Positions 1 through 9,329 of a stretch of DNA of 64,000 nucleotides are shown piece after piece. The notes under the pieces were generated by a model, which worked only from the letters and a program-made list of their open reading frames with translations, was not told the DNA's origin and ran no database searches. The position numbers and the translations under genes were made by a program. The stretch is from Janibacter endophyticus (GTDB taxonomy: Bacteria; Actinomycetota; Actinomycetes; Actinomycetales; Dermatophilaceae): the NCBI RefSeq assembly GCF_016888335.1, contig NZ_JAFEJG010000004.1:2356001-2420000 (forward strand). Reading direction: 5' to 3'. Position 1 is the first letter of the stretch. Each line of letters opens with the position of its first letter.

Positions 1-2
1 CC

Positions 3-800
3 CGGATCGTCGGCAACGGCTCGTGGGAGCTCTGGCACGCCGGCATCCCCTTCCTCCGGGTCGACAACGGGCAGCCCGGGATGCCGCGCGACCTCATGGA
101 CCCGGACACCTTCATCGACACCCTCAAGCGGGTCTTCCCGAGGGCCTCCGCCGATGACGCGCAGGCGATCTGGGGCATGGCCGAGGCGTGCACCCGCCAG
201 ATGCACGGGACGATGCTCGTCGTCCACCCGGACGCCGAGGCCGAGGGGCAGCGGCTGCTCCCCCAGGCGCACACGATCAGCCCGACCCGCCTGGGGCCGC
301 GTGCCTTCACGACCCTGACGAACATCGACGGCGCCGTCCTCGTCTCCCCCGACGGGCTGACCCACGCGGTCGGGGTCATCCTCGACGGCGAGGCCACCGG
401 CACCGGCGACTCCTCGCGCGGCGCCCGCTACAACTCCGCGATCCGCTACCTCGCCGGCAACGGCAAGGGCTCGATGGTCATCATCGTCAGCGAGGACGGC
501 AAGATCGACCTCCTGCCCAAGCTCATGCGCCGGGTCCGCCGCACGACGGTCCAGCGCGCCGTCGACCGGCTCGTCGCCTCGGCGGAGGACGGCGACTCCT
601 ACGAGAAGTTCGCCCGCCTCGACCGCACCTGCGAGCTGCTCGAGTTCTACCTCAACCAGGAGCAGTGCAACCTCGTCAACGACGCCCGGGAGGCCGTGGA
701 GCAGCGCCGCTGGGAGGAGGAGCGGGTGCGCCTGCAGGTCGTGCCCGTCCAGCCCCACCCGGCCATGGACGACAGCTACTTCATCGAGCCGGTCGCCTGA
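3..800 (+). CDS. DisA_N (diadenylate cyclase-like) domain protein, 5' partial
   Basis: The frame is open from base 3, so the true start lies left of the window. A DAC-like core is visible: DGAVLVSPDG at about visible residue 109 and SRGARYNSAIRYL about 30 residues later. These match the positions of the DGA and RHR motifs of DisA/CdaA-type enzymes, which make c-di-AMP from two ATP. The RHR triad reads RYN here, so synthesis is not assured and nucleotide sensing is possible. The C-terminal ~80 residues are charged and helical (EQRRWEEERVRL). The protein ends before an unrelated SDR gene with its own promoter. Domain call fairly firm; activity uncertain. Confidence 0.6.
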   Translation, partial: RIVGNGSWELWHAGIPFLRVDNGQPGMPRDLMDPDTFIDTLKRVFPRASADDAQAIWGMAEACTRQMHGTMLVVHPDAEAEGQRLLPQAHTISPTRLGPRAFTTLTNIDGAVLVSPDGLTHAVGVILDGEATGTGDSSRGARYNSAIRYLAGNGKGSMVIIVSEDGKIDLLPKLMRRVRRTTVQRAVDRLVASAEDGDSYEKFARLDRTCELLEFYLNQEQCNLVNDAREAVEQRRWEEERVRLQVVPVQPHPAMDDSYFIEPVA

Positions 801-852
801 CCCGCCCCGACGACGGGGTGCGGCGGCACCCCTTCGTCGTTACCGTCGGGTA

Positions 853-1761
853 ATGGCACACGCGACGAAGCACCCGGCCCCGTACGCCCCCAACCCCCGG
901 CACACCCCCGCGCTGCGGGACCGCCGGGTGCTCATCACCGGGGCGGCTCGTGGCATCGGCGCCGGCCTGGCCGACCTGCTCACCGCGCACGGGGCGCGGG
1001 TCGCCGTCGCCGGCCTGGAGCCGGACCTGCTCCGCGAGGTCGCGAGCCGCAACGACGCCCCGTGGCGCGAGTGCGACGTCTCCGACCCCGATGCCGTCGA
1101 CCGTGCGGTCGCCGAGCTCGTCGAGGAGCTCGGCGGGCTCGACGTCGTCGTCGCCAACGCCGGCATCGCCAAGCAGCTCCCGATCATCGGCGGCCAGCCC
1201 GGCGTCATGGAGGCCCACCTCGCCGTGAACACCCTCGGCGTCTTCTACACCCTGCGCGCCGCGGGACCGCACATCAGCCACCCCCGCGGGTACGCCCTCG
1301 CGACCGCCTCGCTCGCCGCCGCCGTCCAGCTGCCGCTGCTCGGTGCCTACTCGGCGAGCAAGGCCGCGGTCGAGGCGATCGGCAACACCTTCCGCCAGGA
1401 GGTCAGGCCGTCAGGCGCCAAGGTCGGCGTCGCGTACTACTCCGAGCTCGACACCGACATGACGAGCCGCGGCTTCGCCACCGAGGCCGGCACGCGCCTC
1501 ACCGGGGGCGGCACGGTGAGCGGGGTCGCGCCGGTGTCCTGCGCGATGAAGGCGCTCGAGCGTGGCATCGCCCGCCGCAGCCGCCGGATCGCCGCGCCCT
1601 TCTGGGTGCCGCCGATCGTCCCCGCCCGCGCGATCGCCCAGCGGGTCATCGAGCTCAAGCCGCTGCCGCATCTCGTCGAGTCCCTCGAGATCGCCCGTCG
1701 CGAGGTCGTCGAGTACACGACGCGCCAGCCCGACGACGCCCGCCACCTGGAGCAGCCGTGA
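853..1761 (+). CDS. SDR family oxidoreductase
   Basis: A 302-residue classical short-chain dehydrogenase/reductase. The Rossmann motif TGAARGIG lies near residue 29, followed by NAGI, a catalytic serine in the TASLAAA segment, and YSASK carrying the Tyr and Lys. NAD(P)-dependent oxidation or reduction of an unknown alcohol or ketone is expected. The ATG is preceded by TACCGT (841-846) and only 6 nt, so the mRNA is probably leaderless. The gene overlaps the next one by 4 bp (GTGA), suggesting a two-gene operon with the decarboxylase-like protein. Substrate cannot be inferred. Confidence 0.85.
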   Translation: MAHATKHPAPYAPNPRHTPALRDRRVLITGAARGIGAGLADLLTAHGARVAVAGLEPDLLREVASRNDAPWRECDVSDPDAVDRAVAELVEELGGLDVVVANAGIAKQLPIIGGQPGVMEAHLAVNTLGVFYTLRAAGPHISHPRGYALATASLAAAVQLPLLGAYSASKAAVEAIGNTFRQEVRPSGAKVGVAYYSELDTDMTSRGFATEAGTRLTGGGTVSGVAPVSCAMKALERGIARRSRRIAAPFWVPPIVPARAIAQRVIELKPLPHLVESLEIARREVVEYTTRQPDDARHLEQP

Positions 1762-2297
1762 CCGCCCGCATCGGTCCTGGCAGTGTCCGCGAGCTCGGGC
1801 CGCTGCGGTGGGGGTTCGCCCGCGCGGCCGGCCGGGTCACCGGGACCGAGCCGCCGGCGATCTTCACGACCCTCGGCCGGACGAAGGGGCTCTTCACCGG
1901 CTGGCTGCACTTCGCCGCTCGGCTCATGCCCTTCGGGTCGCTCGCCCGTCGCGAGTCCGAGATCGTCATCCTCACCGTCGCCCACGCCCGCCGGTGCACC
2001 TACGAGGAGGAGCACCACCGCCTCCTCGGCGGCCGAGCCGGGCTGACGACCGACGAGATCGAGGCGCTCCTCGGCGGCCCCGGGGTGAGCAGCTTCAGCC
2101 CGCGCGAGCTCGCGCTCCAGGAGGCCGCCCGCGCCCTCGTCGCGACGAAGGACCTCGACGACGTGCAGTGGGCGGCCCTGCGGGCGGTGACGAGCGAGCG
2201 GGAGGCGATCGAGCTGCTGCTGCTCGTCGGGCACTACGACATGCTCGCGACGACGCTCATGACGCTGCGGGTCGAGCCGGACCGCACGCGGCGGTAG
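1758..2297 (+). CDS. carboxymuconolactone decarboxylase (AhpD-like) family protein
   Basis: 179 residues from a GTG that overlaps the upstream SDR stop, implying translational coupling. The central segment RESEIVILTVAHARRCTYEEEHH resembles the conserved helix of CMD/AhpD proteins (E...C...H), with one Cys where AhpD peroxidases have CxxC. The second half (LALQEAARALVATKDL) matches the usual C-terminal helices of the family. Members include gamma-carboxymuconolactone decarboxylases and alkylhydroperoxidase-like proteins; the single Cys argues against a classical AhpD disulfide mechanism. Role probably linked to the SDR, but unknown. Confidence 0.75.
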   Translation: MTARIGPGSVRELGPLRWGFARAAGRVTGTEPPAIFTTLGRTKGLFTGWLHFAARLMPFGSLARRESEIVILTVAHARRCTYEEEHHRLLGGRAGLTTDEIEALLGGPGVSSFSPRELALQEAARALVATKDLDDVQWAALRAVTSEREAIELLLLVGHYDMLATTLMTLRVEPDRTRR

Positions 2298-2301
2298 CGC
2301 C

Positions 2302-2553
2302 TCAGTCCGGGATCGAGTCGAGGACGTGGCGGGGGACGTCCATCTGGACGTCCCGGCCGAGGCGCCGGTCGGAGGGCACGTCCATGGCGTCGCACACCGC
2401 GTCCCACACGTCGCGGGGTCGCTGCCCGGCGACGAGCGCCTCCTGCGCGGTCCGGTCACCGAGAGCGCCGAGCACCTGGTGCCGGGCGAGGGTGTGGGCG
2501 TACCCCGCACCGAACTCGCCCTCCATGAGGGCCCAGAACTGACTCATCCGCAT
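2302..2553 (-). CDS. DUF3046 family protein
   Basis: An 83-residue protein beginning MRMSQFWALMEGEFG, with the family's WDAVCDAMDVP segment in the second half. DUF3046 proteins are small actinobacterial proteins commonly found beside recA/recX and clgR; function unknown. The ATG is preceded on the minus strand by TAGACT (2566-2561) and 7 nt, so leaderless translation is likely and fixes the start. Here it is 7.7 kb from clgR, separated by opposite-strand lhr-nei2 and aguBA, and no recA is visible, so its usual context is broken. Its upstream promoter DNA is an 8-bp tandem repeat. Confidence 0.8.
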   Translation of the reverse strand: MRMSQFWALMEGEFGAGYAHTLARHQVLGALGDRTAQEALVAGQRPRDVWDAVCDAMDVPSDRRLGRDVQMDVPRHVLDSIPD

Positions 2554-2567
2554 CCGGCGCAGTCTAC

Positions 2568-2621
2568 GGACGTGCGGACGTGCGGACGTGCGGACGTGCG
2601 GACGTGCGGACGTGCGGACGT
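2568..2621. repeat. 8-bp tandem repeat (GGACGTGC x 6.75) in a divergent promoter
   Basis: The unit GGACGTGC is repeated 6.75 times without mismatch. It lies between the minus-strand -10 of the DUF3046 gene (2566-2561) and the plus-strand -10 of the nitrilase gene (2646-2651). The -35 position of the DUF3046 promoter falls inside the array and that of the nitrilase gene lies at its right edge. The array can gain or lose copies by slippage, and each change would move promoter elements by 8 bp. Confidence 0.9.
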
Positions 2622-2657
2622 GGCCGTGCTGTCGGCGTCCCTGGCTAGAGTGCGCGT

Positions 2658-3692
2658 GTGCGCCTCATCACAGCCGACGGCACCCCGCCCAGCCTCGCCC
2701 GCGTCCCCGCCCCCGACGGGCCTCCCGCGGCCGCGCCGCTGCGTGTCGCGCTCGTCCAGCACCGGTGGCGTGAGGACGCCGACGAGCTGGCTCGCGTGCT
2801 CGACGAGGCGGTCGGCCAGGCCGCGCAGGCCGGGGCCGAGATCGTCTTCCTCCCCGAGATCACCGTGCTGCGCTACCCCGCCGACGTGCTGCCCACCGAG
2901 CCTCCCGGGCCGGGCGCAGAGTCGCTCGAGGACGGCCCGACCGTCTCCCTCGCGCGCGCCGCCGCGACCCGGCACGGGGTCTTCGTCCACGCCTCGCTCT
3001 ACGAGCGCGCCGAGCGCCCCGACGGGGCCGACCCCAGCACCCCGCCCGACGGCCTCGGCTACAACACCGCCGTCGTCGTCAGCCCCGACGGCGAGGTCGT
3101 CGCCCGCACCCGCAAGACCCACATCCCTGTCACCGCGGGCTACCACGAGGACCGCTACTTCCGCGCCGGCCCCGCCGAGGACGCCTACCCGGTCCACGAC
3201 GTCGCGACCTCGGTCCCCCTTCGTCTGGGGCTGCCGACGTGCTGGGACGAGTGGTTCCCCGAGGTCGCCCGCGCGTACTCCATCGGGGGCGCGCAGGTGC
3301 TCTGCTACCCCACCGCCATCGGCTCCGAGCCCGACCACCCGGACTTCGACACCCAGCCGCTGTGGCAGCAGGTGATCGTCGGCAACGGCATCGCCAACGG
3401 GCTCTTCATGGTCGTGCCCAACCGCACCGGCGACGAGGGCGTCAACGACTTCTACGGCAGCAGCTTCATCTCCGACCCGTACGGCCGGGTGCTCGTCCAG
3501 GCCCCGCGCGACGAGGAGGCGGTGCTCGTCGCCGACCTCGATCTCGCCCAGCGCGAGGACTGGCTGGCGCTCTTCCCCTTCCTCTCGACGCGCCGACCGG
3601 ACAGCTACGGCATCCTCACCGAGCCGGTCCGGCCCGAGCACGTCCGGGTCGACCCGCACGCCGTGACCCACGGCACCGAGGTCGAGAGGTGA
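2658..3692 (+). CDS. aguB: N-carbamoylputrescine amidase (nitrilase superfamily)
   Basis: 344 residues. The nitrilase-fold catalytic triad is visible: Glu67 in FLPEIT, Lys near 154 in RKTHIP, and Cys195 in PTCWDEWFPE. The family hydrolyses N-carbamoylputrescine to putrescine, CO2 and ammonia, the last step of agmatine degradation. The assignment is supported by the overlapping agmatine deiminase gene downstream. The GTG start follows TAGAGT (2646-2651) by 6 nt, a leaderless arrangement, and gives a Pro-rich extension of about 27 residues before PLRVALVQH. An 8-bp tandem repeat lies just upstream and could affect expression. Confidence 0.88.
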   Translation: MRLITADGTPPSLARVPAPDGPPAAAPLRVALVQHRWREDADELARVLDEAVGQAAQAGAEIVFLPEITVLRYPADVLPTEPPGPGAESLEDGPTVSLARAAATRHGVFVHASLYERAERPDGADPSTPPDGLGYNTAVVVSPDGEVVARTRKTHIPVTAGYHEDRYFRAGPAEDAYPVHDVATSVPLRLGLPTCWDEWFPEVARAYSIGGAQVLCYPTAIGSEPDHPDFDTQPLWQQVIVGNGIANGLFMVVPNRTGDEGVNDFYGSSFISDPYGRVLVQAPRDEEAVLVADLDLAQREDWLALFPFLSTRRPDSYGILTEPVRPEHVRVDPHAVTHGTEVER

Positions 3693-4720
3693 CCAGCTGG
3701 CGGATGCCCGCCGAGTGGGAGCCGCACGAGCGCACATGGATGGCCTGGCCCAGCGCCGGCTACACGCTCGGCGAGACCGAGGCCGAGGCCGACGAGGCAC
3801 GGTCCACCTGGGCCGCCGTCGCCCGTGCCGTCGCCCGCTTCGAGCCCGTGACGATGGTCGTCACGAGCGCCGACGTGAGCATCGCCCGGCACCACCTCGG
3901 GACGGACTCGCCCTTCGACATCGACGTCGTCGTGGCGGCGCTCGACGACGCCTGGATGCGCGACATCGGACCGAGCTTCGTCACCGCCGACGGCCGGCTC
4001 GGCGGAGTCGACTGGGTCTTCAACGGCTGGGGCGCCCAGGAGTGGGCCAGCTGGGAGGCCGACGCAGCCGTCGCCGAGCTCGTGAGCGACGTCGCCGGTG
4101 CCGTCCACCTCCCGTCGTCGCTCGTCAACGAGGGCGGCGGCATCCACGTCGACGGGCAGGGCACCGTCCTGCTCACCGAGACCGTGCAGCTCGACCCGGG
4201 TCGCAACCCCCGGCTGACCAAGGCCGCCGTCGAGGCCGAGCTGGCCCGGACCATCGGGGCGACGCACGCCATCTGGCTGCCCCGTGGCCTGACACGCGAC
4301 TACGACGACTTCGGCACCCGCGGCCACGTCGACATCGTCGCCTGCTTCAGCGAGCCGGGCGTCGTCCTCCTCCACTGGCAGGACGACCCGGCGCACCCCG
4401 ATCACGAGGTGAGCCAGGAGGCCGAGGCCGTCCTCCGGTCCGCCACGGACGCGAAGGGGGATCCGCTGCACGTCGTGCGCGTGCCCGCGCCGGCGACCCT
4501 CACCGACGACGAGGGACCGGTGGACTGGAGCTACATCAACCACCTCGTGTGCAACGGCGGGGTCGTGGCCTGCACCTTCGACGACCCACGCGACGAGGAG
4601 GCGCTCGCCGTGCTGCGCAGCGCCTACCCCGGGCGCGCGATCGTCGGGGTCGACGCGCGCCCGCTCTACACGCGCGGCGGCGGGATCCACTGCATCACCC
4701 AGCAGCAGCCCGCGGTCTGA
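3689..4720 (+). CDS. aguA: agmatine deiminase
   Basis: 343 residues from a GTG overlapping the aguB stop (GTGA). It converts agmatine to N-carbamoylputrescine, which AguB then hydrolyses. Pentein-fold signatures are present: MPAEWEPHERTWMAWP at the N terminus, DDAWMRDIGPSF, NEGGGIHVDG, GHVDIVACF, and the C-terminal GGGIHCITQQQP with the nucleophilic Cys near residue 335. An alternative start is the ATG at 3704. The pair supports use of agmatine as a nitrogen or putrescine source; no arginine decarboxylase or agmatine transporter is in the window. Confidence 0.93.
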   Translation: MTSWRMPAEWEPHERTWMAWPSAGYTLGETEAEADEARSTWAAVARAVARFEPVTMVVTSADVSIARHHLGTDSPFDIDVVVAALDDAWMRDIGPSFVTADGRLGGVDWVFNGWGAQEWASWEADAAVAELVSDVAGAVHLPSSLVNEGGGIHVDGQGTVLLTETVQLDPGRNPRLTKAAVEAELARTIGATHAIWLPRGLTRDYDDFGTRGHVDIVACFSEPGVVLLHWQDDPAHPDHEVSQEAEAVLRSATDAKGDPLHVVRVPAPATLTDDEGPVDWSYINHLVCNGGVVACTFDDPRDEEALAVLRSAYPGRAIVGVDARPLYTRGGGIHCITQQQPAV

Positions 4721-4808
4721 GCAGGAGCCTTGGCTCGTGCGGGTCGTCGTGGCCTGTCGGGGCCTGCCGGCCCGCGTTGTCGGCCCGAGGTGAGACGCTG
4801 ACCCCGGC

Positions 4809-7800
4809 ATGAGCACCGACGACATCCTCGAGCGCTTCTCCCCGGCCACCCGCGCGTGGTTCCGGAGCAGCTTCGCGGCGCCCACCCAGGCCCAGCAGGG
4901 GGCCTGGTCGGCGATCAGCGGGGGCAGCCACGCCCTCGTCGTCGCGCCGACCGGCTCGGGCAAGACGCTCTCCGCCTTCTTGTGGGCCCTCGACCGGCTC
5001 GCCTCCACACCACCGCCCCAGGAGCGGCTCGCCCGCTGCCGGGTCCTCTACATCTCGCCGCTCAAGGCGCTGGCCGTCGACGTCGAGCGCAATCTGCGCG
5101 CCCCGCTCGTCGGCATCGGGCACGCCGCACGCCGTCTCGGGCAGGAGGCTCCGGAGGTCAGCGTCTCGGTGCGCTCCGGCGACACCCCCGCCAACGAGCG
5201 GAGGGCCTTCGCCCGCACGCCCACCGACATCCTCATCACCACGCCCGAGTCGCTCTTCCTCATGCTCACCTCGCAGGCCCGCGAGGCCCTCGTCGGGGTC
5301 GAGACGGTCGTGGTGGACGAGATCCACGCCCTCGCGGGCACCAAGCGCGGCGCCCACCTCGCCCTCTCGCTCGAGCGGCTCGATGCCCTGCTCCCGCAGC
5401 CGGCGCAGCGGATCGGGCTCTCGGCGACCGTCAGCCCGGTCGACGAGGTCTCCCGCTACCTCGCGGGCGGTCGACCGGTCGCGGTGGTCCAGCCTCCGTC
5501 GACGAAGGAGTGGGAGCTCGACGTCGTCGTCCCCGTCCCCGACCTCGGCGACCTCGGTCAGCCCACCGAGGACCTGTCCGGCGCGGCAGCCGGCGAGGTG
5601 GCCCGCACCTCGGTCTGGCCGCACGTCGAGGATCGGGTCGTCGACCTCGTGCTCGAGCGGCGCAGCACGCTCGTCTTCGTCAACTCGCGTCGCCTGGCCG
5701 AGCGACTCACGACGCGGCTCAACGAGATCTACCTCGAGCGCGTCGAGGACGCAGACACGGTGCTCGCCCGCGCCCACCACGGCTCCGTGAGCAAGGAGCA
5801 GCGCGACGAGATCGAGGAGGCGCTCAAGGCGGGACGGCTGCCCTGCGTCGTCGCGACGAGCAGCCTCGAGCTCGGCATCGACATGGGCGCGATCGACCTC
5901 GTCGTCCAGATCGAGTCGCCGCCCTCGGTCGCCTCCGGGCTGCAGCGCGTCGGTCGCGCCGGCCACCAGGTCGGGGCGGTGAGCCACGGCGTCGTCATGC
6001 CAAAGTTCCGCGGCGACCTCGTCCAGGCCACCGTCGTCGTCGAGCGCATGCGCCAGGGCGCCATCGAGTCCATCGCTGTCCCCGCCAACCCGCTCGACGT
6101 CCTCGCCCAGCAGGTCGTCGCGATGTGCGCCCTCGACGACTGGACCGTCACCGACCTGGCGACGCTCGTCCGGCGGGCCGCCCCCTTCGCCTCGATCCCC
6201 GACCCGGTGCTCCACGCCACGCTCGACATGCTCGCCGGCGCGTACCCCTCCGACGACTTCGCCGAGCTGAGGCCGCGGATCGTCTGGGACCGGATCGCCG
6301 GGACCCTCTCGGGCCGGCGCGGGGCCCAACGGCTCGCCGTGACGAGCGGCGGGACGATCCCCGACCGCGGGCTCTTCGGCGTCTTCCTCGCGACCGGCGA
6401 GGGACCCGGCCGTCGCGTCGGCGAGCTCGACGAGGAGATGGTCTACGAGTCCCGCGTCGGCGACGTCTTCACCCTCGGCACGTCGACCTGGCGGGTCGAG
6501 GACATCACCCACGACCGGGTGCTCGTCTCCCCCGCGCCCGGGCAGCCCGGCCGGCTGCCGTTCTGGCACGGCGACCAGCAGGGCCGGCCGGCCGAGCTCG
6601 GGGCTGCCCTCGGCGCGACCGTGCGCGAGCTCGGCGCGCTCGCTCCCGGCCCCGCCCGCGAGCGGCTCGCCGCTGCCGGGCTCGACGAGTGGGCGGCCGA
6701 CAACCTCCTCGGCTACCTCGCCGAGCAGCGCGAGGCGACCCGCCACCTGCCCGATGACCGGACGATCGTCGTCGAGCGCTTCCGCGACGAGATCGGCGAC
6801 TGGCGCGTCGCGGTCCTCTCCCCCTTCGGCGGGCAGGTGCACGCGCCGTGGGCGCTGGCGATCTCCGCCCGGATGCGCGAGCGCTTCGGGGTCGACGTGC
6901 AGGCGATGCACGGCGACGACGGGATCGTGCTGCGACTGCCCGACCTCGAGTTCGACGACGGCGCGGCGATCGAGGCGGAGCTCCTCGACCTCGTCCGCAT
7001 CGAGCCCGCCGAGGTCATGCCGCTCGTCACCGAGCAGGTCGGCGGGTCGGCCCTCTTCGCCTCCCGCTTCCGCGAGTGCGCAGCGCGGGCCCTGCTGCTG
7101 CCGCGCCGCCGTCCCGACCGCCGTCAGCCGTTGTGGCAGCAACGGCAGCGGTCCGCCGCCCTGCTCGAGGTGGCCAGCCAGTACCCGAGCTTCCCGATCG
7201 TCCTCGAGGCCGTCCGCGAGGTCCTCCAGGACGTCTACGACGTGCCCGGTCTCGTCCGGCTCATGGAGGGCATCGAGCGCCGCGAGGTGACCCTCGTCGC
7301 CGTCGAGAGCCCACGGCCCTCCCCCTTCGCCGCGTCGCTGATGTTCGGCTACGTCGCCCAGTTCCTCTACGAGGGCGACTCCCCGCTCGCCGAGCGTCGG
7401 GCCGCCGCCCTGACGCTCGACCCCGCGCTGCTCGCCGACCTCCTCGGCCGTGGCGAGCAGATCGCCCTGTCCGACCTGCTCGACGTCGAGCAGGTGCGCC
7501 GTACCGAGGCCGAGCTGCAGCGGCTCGCCGAGGGTCGCCAGGCCCGTGACGCCGAGGACGTCGCCGACCTGCTCCGGGTCCTCGGGCCGCTCGGCGTCGA
7601 CGACATCGTGGTGCGCTCGACCATGGACGAAGGGGGTGTGGCGGCGGCGCTCGCGACCCTCCAGGAGTCACGTCAGGTCATCCCGGTCCGCGTCGCCGGC
7701 ACCGACCGGTGGGCCGTCGTCGAGGACGCCGCCCGCCTGCGCGACGCCCTCGGCGTCTCGCTGCCCGTCGGCGTCCCTCAGGTCTTCCTCGAGCCGGTCG

Positions 7801-9329
7801 CCGACCCGCTCGGTGACCTCCTCGCCCGCTACGCCCGGACGCACACCCCCTTCGCCGCCTCGGACGCGGCGCAGTGGTGGGGCGTCGGCACCGCCGTCGC
7901 CCGCGACGGACTGCGCCGGCTCGTGCAGTCCGGTCGGGTCGTCGAGGGCGACCTGCGCCCGGCTGAGCTCGGCAGTGGCACCGGGGCGGACTTCTCCGAC
8001 GCCGAGGTCCTCCGGATGCTGCGGCGACGCTCGCTCGCCGCGCTGCGCCACGACGTCGAGCCGGTCGCGCCGGAGCAGCTGGGGACCTTCCTGCCCGGGT
8101 GGCAGGGCGTCGGCGGCACGATGCGCGGTGAGGACGGCCTCGTCCGGGTCGTCGAGCAGCTGGGCGGGGTCCGGCTGCCCGCGTCCGCCCTCGAGTCGCT
8201 CGTCCTGCCCGCGCGCGTCCGCGACTACACGCCCGCGATGCTCGACGGGCTCATCTCGACGGGCGAGGTGCTCTGGGCCGGCCACGGGTCGCTCCCGGGC
8301 GACGACGGCTGGGTGTCGCTGCACCTCGCGGACAGCGCACCGCTGACGCTGCCTGCGGCCGACCGTGAGGGCCTCACCGAGGAGCACGAGACAGTCCTCG
8401 AGGCCCTGACCGGCGGGGGCTCCTATCTCTTCCGTCAGCTGAGCGACCAGGTCGGGTCCACCGACGACGAGGGGCTCGCCGACCTGCTGTGGGAGCTCGC
8501 GTGGCGCGGGCTCGTCACCGGTGACACCGCCGTCCCGGTCCGCGGGCTGCTCGCCGGCGGGCGAGCGGCGCACCGGACCCAGCGACGCCAGGCCCCCCGC
8601 GCTCGGTACCGAGGGCGGCCGAGCCTGGGACGGGCGGCGCTGCCGAGCCGCACCGGCCCACCCCGGGTGGCCGGGCGGTGGTCACTGCTCCCCGAGGCCG
8701 AGACCGACGCGACCGTGCGGACCCACGCCTTCGCGGAAGGGCTCATCGACCGGCACGGGGTGCTCACCCGTGGGGCCGTCGCGGCGGAGGCGGTGCCCGG
8801 TGGCTTCGCCGCCATCCACCGCGTGCTCTCCGCGGCGGAGGAGGCCGGTCAGGTGCGGCGCGGCTACTTCGTCGAGTCGCTCGGGGCCTCGCAGTTCGCC
8901 GTCCCGGGTGCGGTCGATCAGGTCCGCTCGGCCAGCGGCGAGGGCCAGACCTGGGTCCTCGCGGCGACCGACCCGGCGAACCCGTACGGCGCCGCCCTCC
9001 CCTGGCCGCCGTCGGAGCGCGAGGGCAAGCACCAGCCGGGCCGCAAGGCCGGCGCGCTCGTCGTCCTCGTCGACGGTCGGCTCGTGCTCTACGTCGAGCG
9101 GGGTGGACGGACGCTCCTCTCGTGGTCGGAGAACCCGGACGTGCTCGCGCGCGCCGCCGCGGGCCTCGCCGACGCGGTGGCGAGAGGGGCGCTCGGACGG
9201 CTCACCGTCGAGCGGGCCGACGGGCAGCAGCTGCTCGGCAGCGACCACCCCCTCGCGGCGGCGCTGGAGACGGCCGGGTTCCACGCCACCCCCCGTGGTC
9301 TGCGCCTGCGCAGGACGACCCGTGCCTGA
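4809..9329 (+). CDS. lhr: Lhr-type large ATP-dependent helicase
   Basis: 1506 residues, the full length of mycobacterial-type Lhr. Walker A APTGSGKT is at residues 46-53, the Walker B/DEIH box near 168 (VVDEIHAL), motif III SATVSP near 205, and motif VI QRVGRAGHQ near 380. The rest is a winged-helix and large C-terminal region. Lhr is a 3'-5' superfamily 2 translocase that unwinds RNA:DNA hybrids and is linked to DNA repair. The C terminus overlaps the nei2 start by 8 bp, so helicase and glycosylase are co-translated, a pairing also known from mycobacteria. Confidence 0.93.
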   Translation: MSTDDILERFSPATRAWFRSSFAAPTQAQQGAWSAISGGSHALVVAPTGSGKTLSAFLWALDRLASTPPPQERLARCRVLYISPLKALAVDVERNLRAPLVGIGHAARRLGQEAPEVSVSVRSGDTPANERRAFARTPTDILITTPESLFLMLTSQAREALVGVETVVVDEIHALAGTKRGAHLALSLERLDALLPQPAQRIGLSATVSPVDEVSRYLAGGRPVAVVQPPSTKEWELDVVVPVPDLGDLGQPTEDLSGAAAGEVARTSVWPHVEDRVVDLVLERRSTLVFVNSRRLAERLTTRLNEIYLERVEDADTVLARAHHGSVSKEQRDEIEEALKAGRLPCVVATSSLELGIDMGAIDLVVQIESPPSVASGLQRVGRAGHQVGAVSHGVVMPKFRGDLVQATVVVERMRQGAIESIAVPANPLDVLAQQVVAMCALDDWTVTDLATLVRRAAPFASIPDPVLHATLDMLAGAYPSDDFAELRPRIVWDRIAGTLSGRRGAQRLAVTSGGTIPDRGLFGVFLATGEGPGRRVGELDEEMVYESRVGDVFTLGTSTWRVEDITHDRVLVSPAPGQPGRLPFWHGDQQGRPAELGAALGATVRELGALAPGPARERLAAAGLDEWAADNLLGYLAEQREATRHLPDDRTIVVERFRDEIGDWRVAVLSPFGGQVHAPWALAISARMRERFGVDVQAMHGDDGIVLRLPDLEFDDGAAIEAELLDLVRIEPAEVMPLVTEQVGGSALFASRFRECAARALLLPRRRPDRRQPLWQQRQRSAALLEVASQYPSFPIVLEAVREVLQDVYDVPGLVRLMEGIERREVTLVAVESPRPSPFAASLMFGYVAQFLYEGDSPLAERRAAALTLDPALLADLLGRGEQIALSDLLDVEQVRRTEAELQRLAEGRQARDAEDVADLLRVLGPLGVDDIVVRSTMDEGGVAAALATLQESRQVIPVRVAGTDRWAVVEDAARLRDALGVSLPVGVPQVFLEPVADPLGDLLARYARTHTPFAASDAAQWWGVGTAVARDGLRRLVQSGRVVEGDLRPAELGSGTGADFSDAEVLRMLRRRSLAALRHDVEPVAPEQLGTFLPGWQGVGGTMRGEDGLVRVVEQLGGVRLPASALESLVLPARVRDYTPAMLDGLISTGEVLWAGHGSLPGDDGWVSLHLADSAPLTLPAADREGLTEEHETVLEALTGGGSYLFRQLSDQVGSTDDEGLADLLWELAWRGLVTGDTAVPVRGLLAGGRAAHRTQRRQAPRARYRGRPSLGRAALPSRTGPPRVAGRWSLLPEAETDATVRTHAFAEGLIDRHGVLTRGAVAAEAVPGGFAAIHRVLSAAEEAGQVRRGYFVESLGASQFAVPGAVDQVRSASGEGQTWVLAATDPANPYGAALPWPPSEREGKHQPGRKAGALVVLVDGRLVLYVERGGRTLLSWSENPDVLARAAAGLADAVARGALGRLTVERADGQQLLGSDHPLAAALETAGFHATPRGLRLRRTTRA

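Noticed and set aside
2568-2621. CRISPR-like array
   Set aside because: The 8-bp units have no spacers and no cas genes are present; it is a simple tandem repeat.
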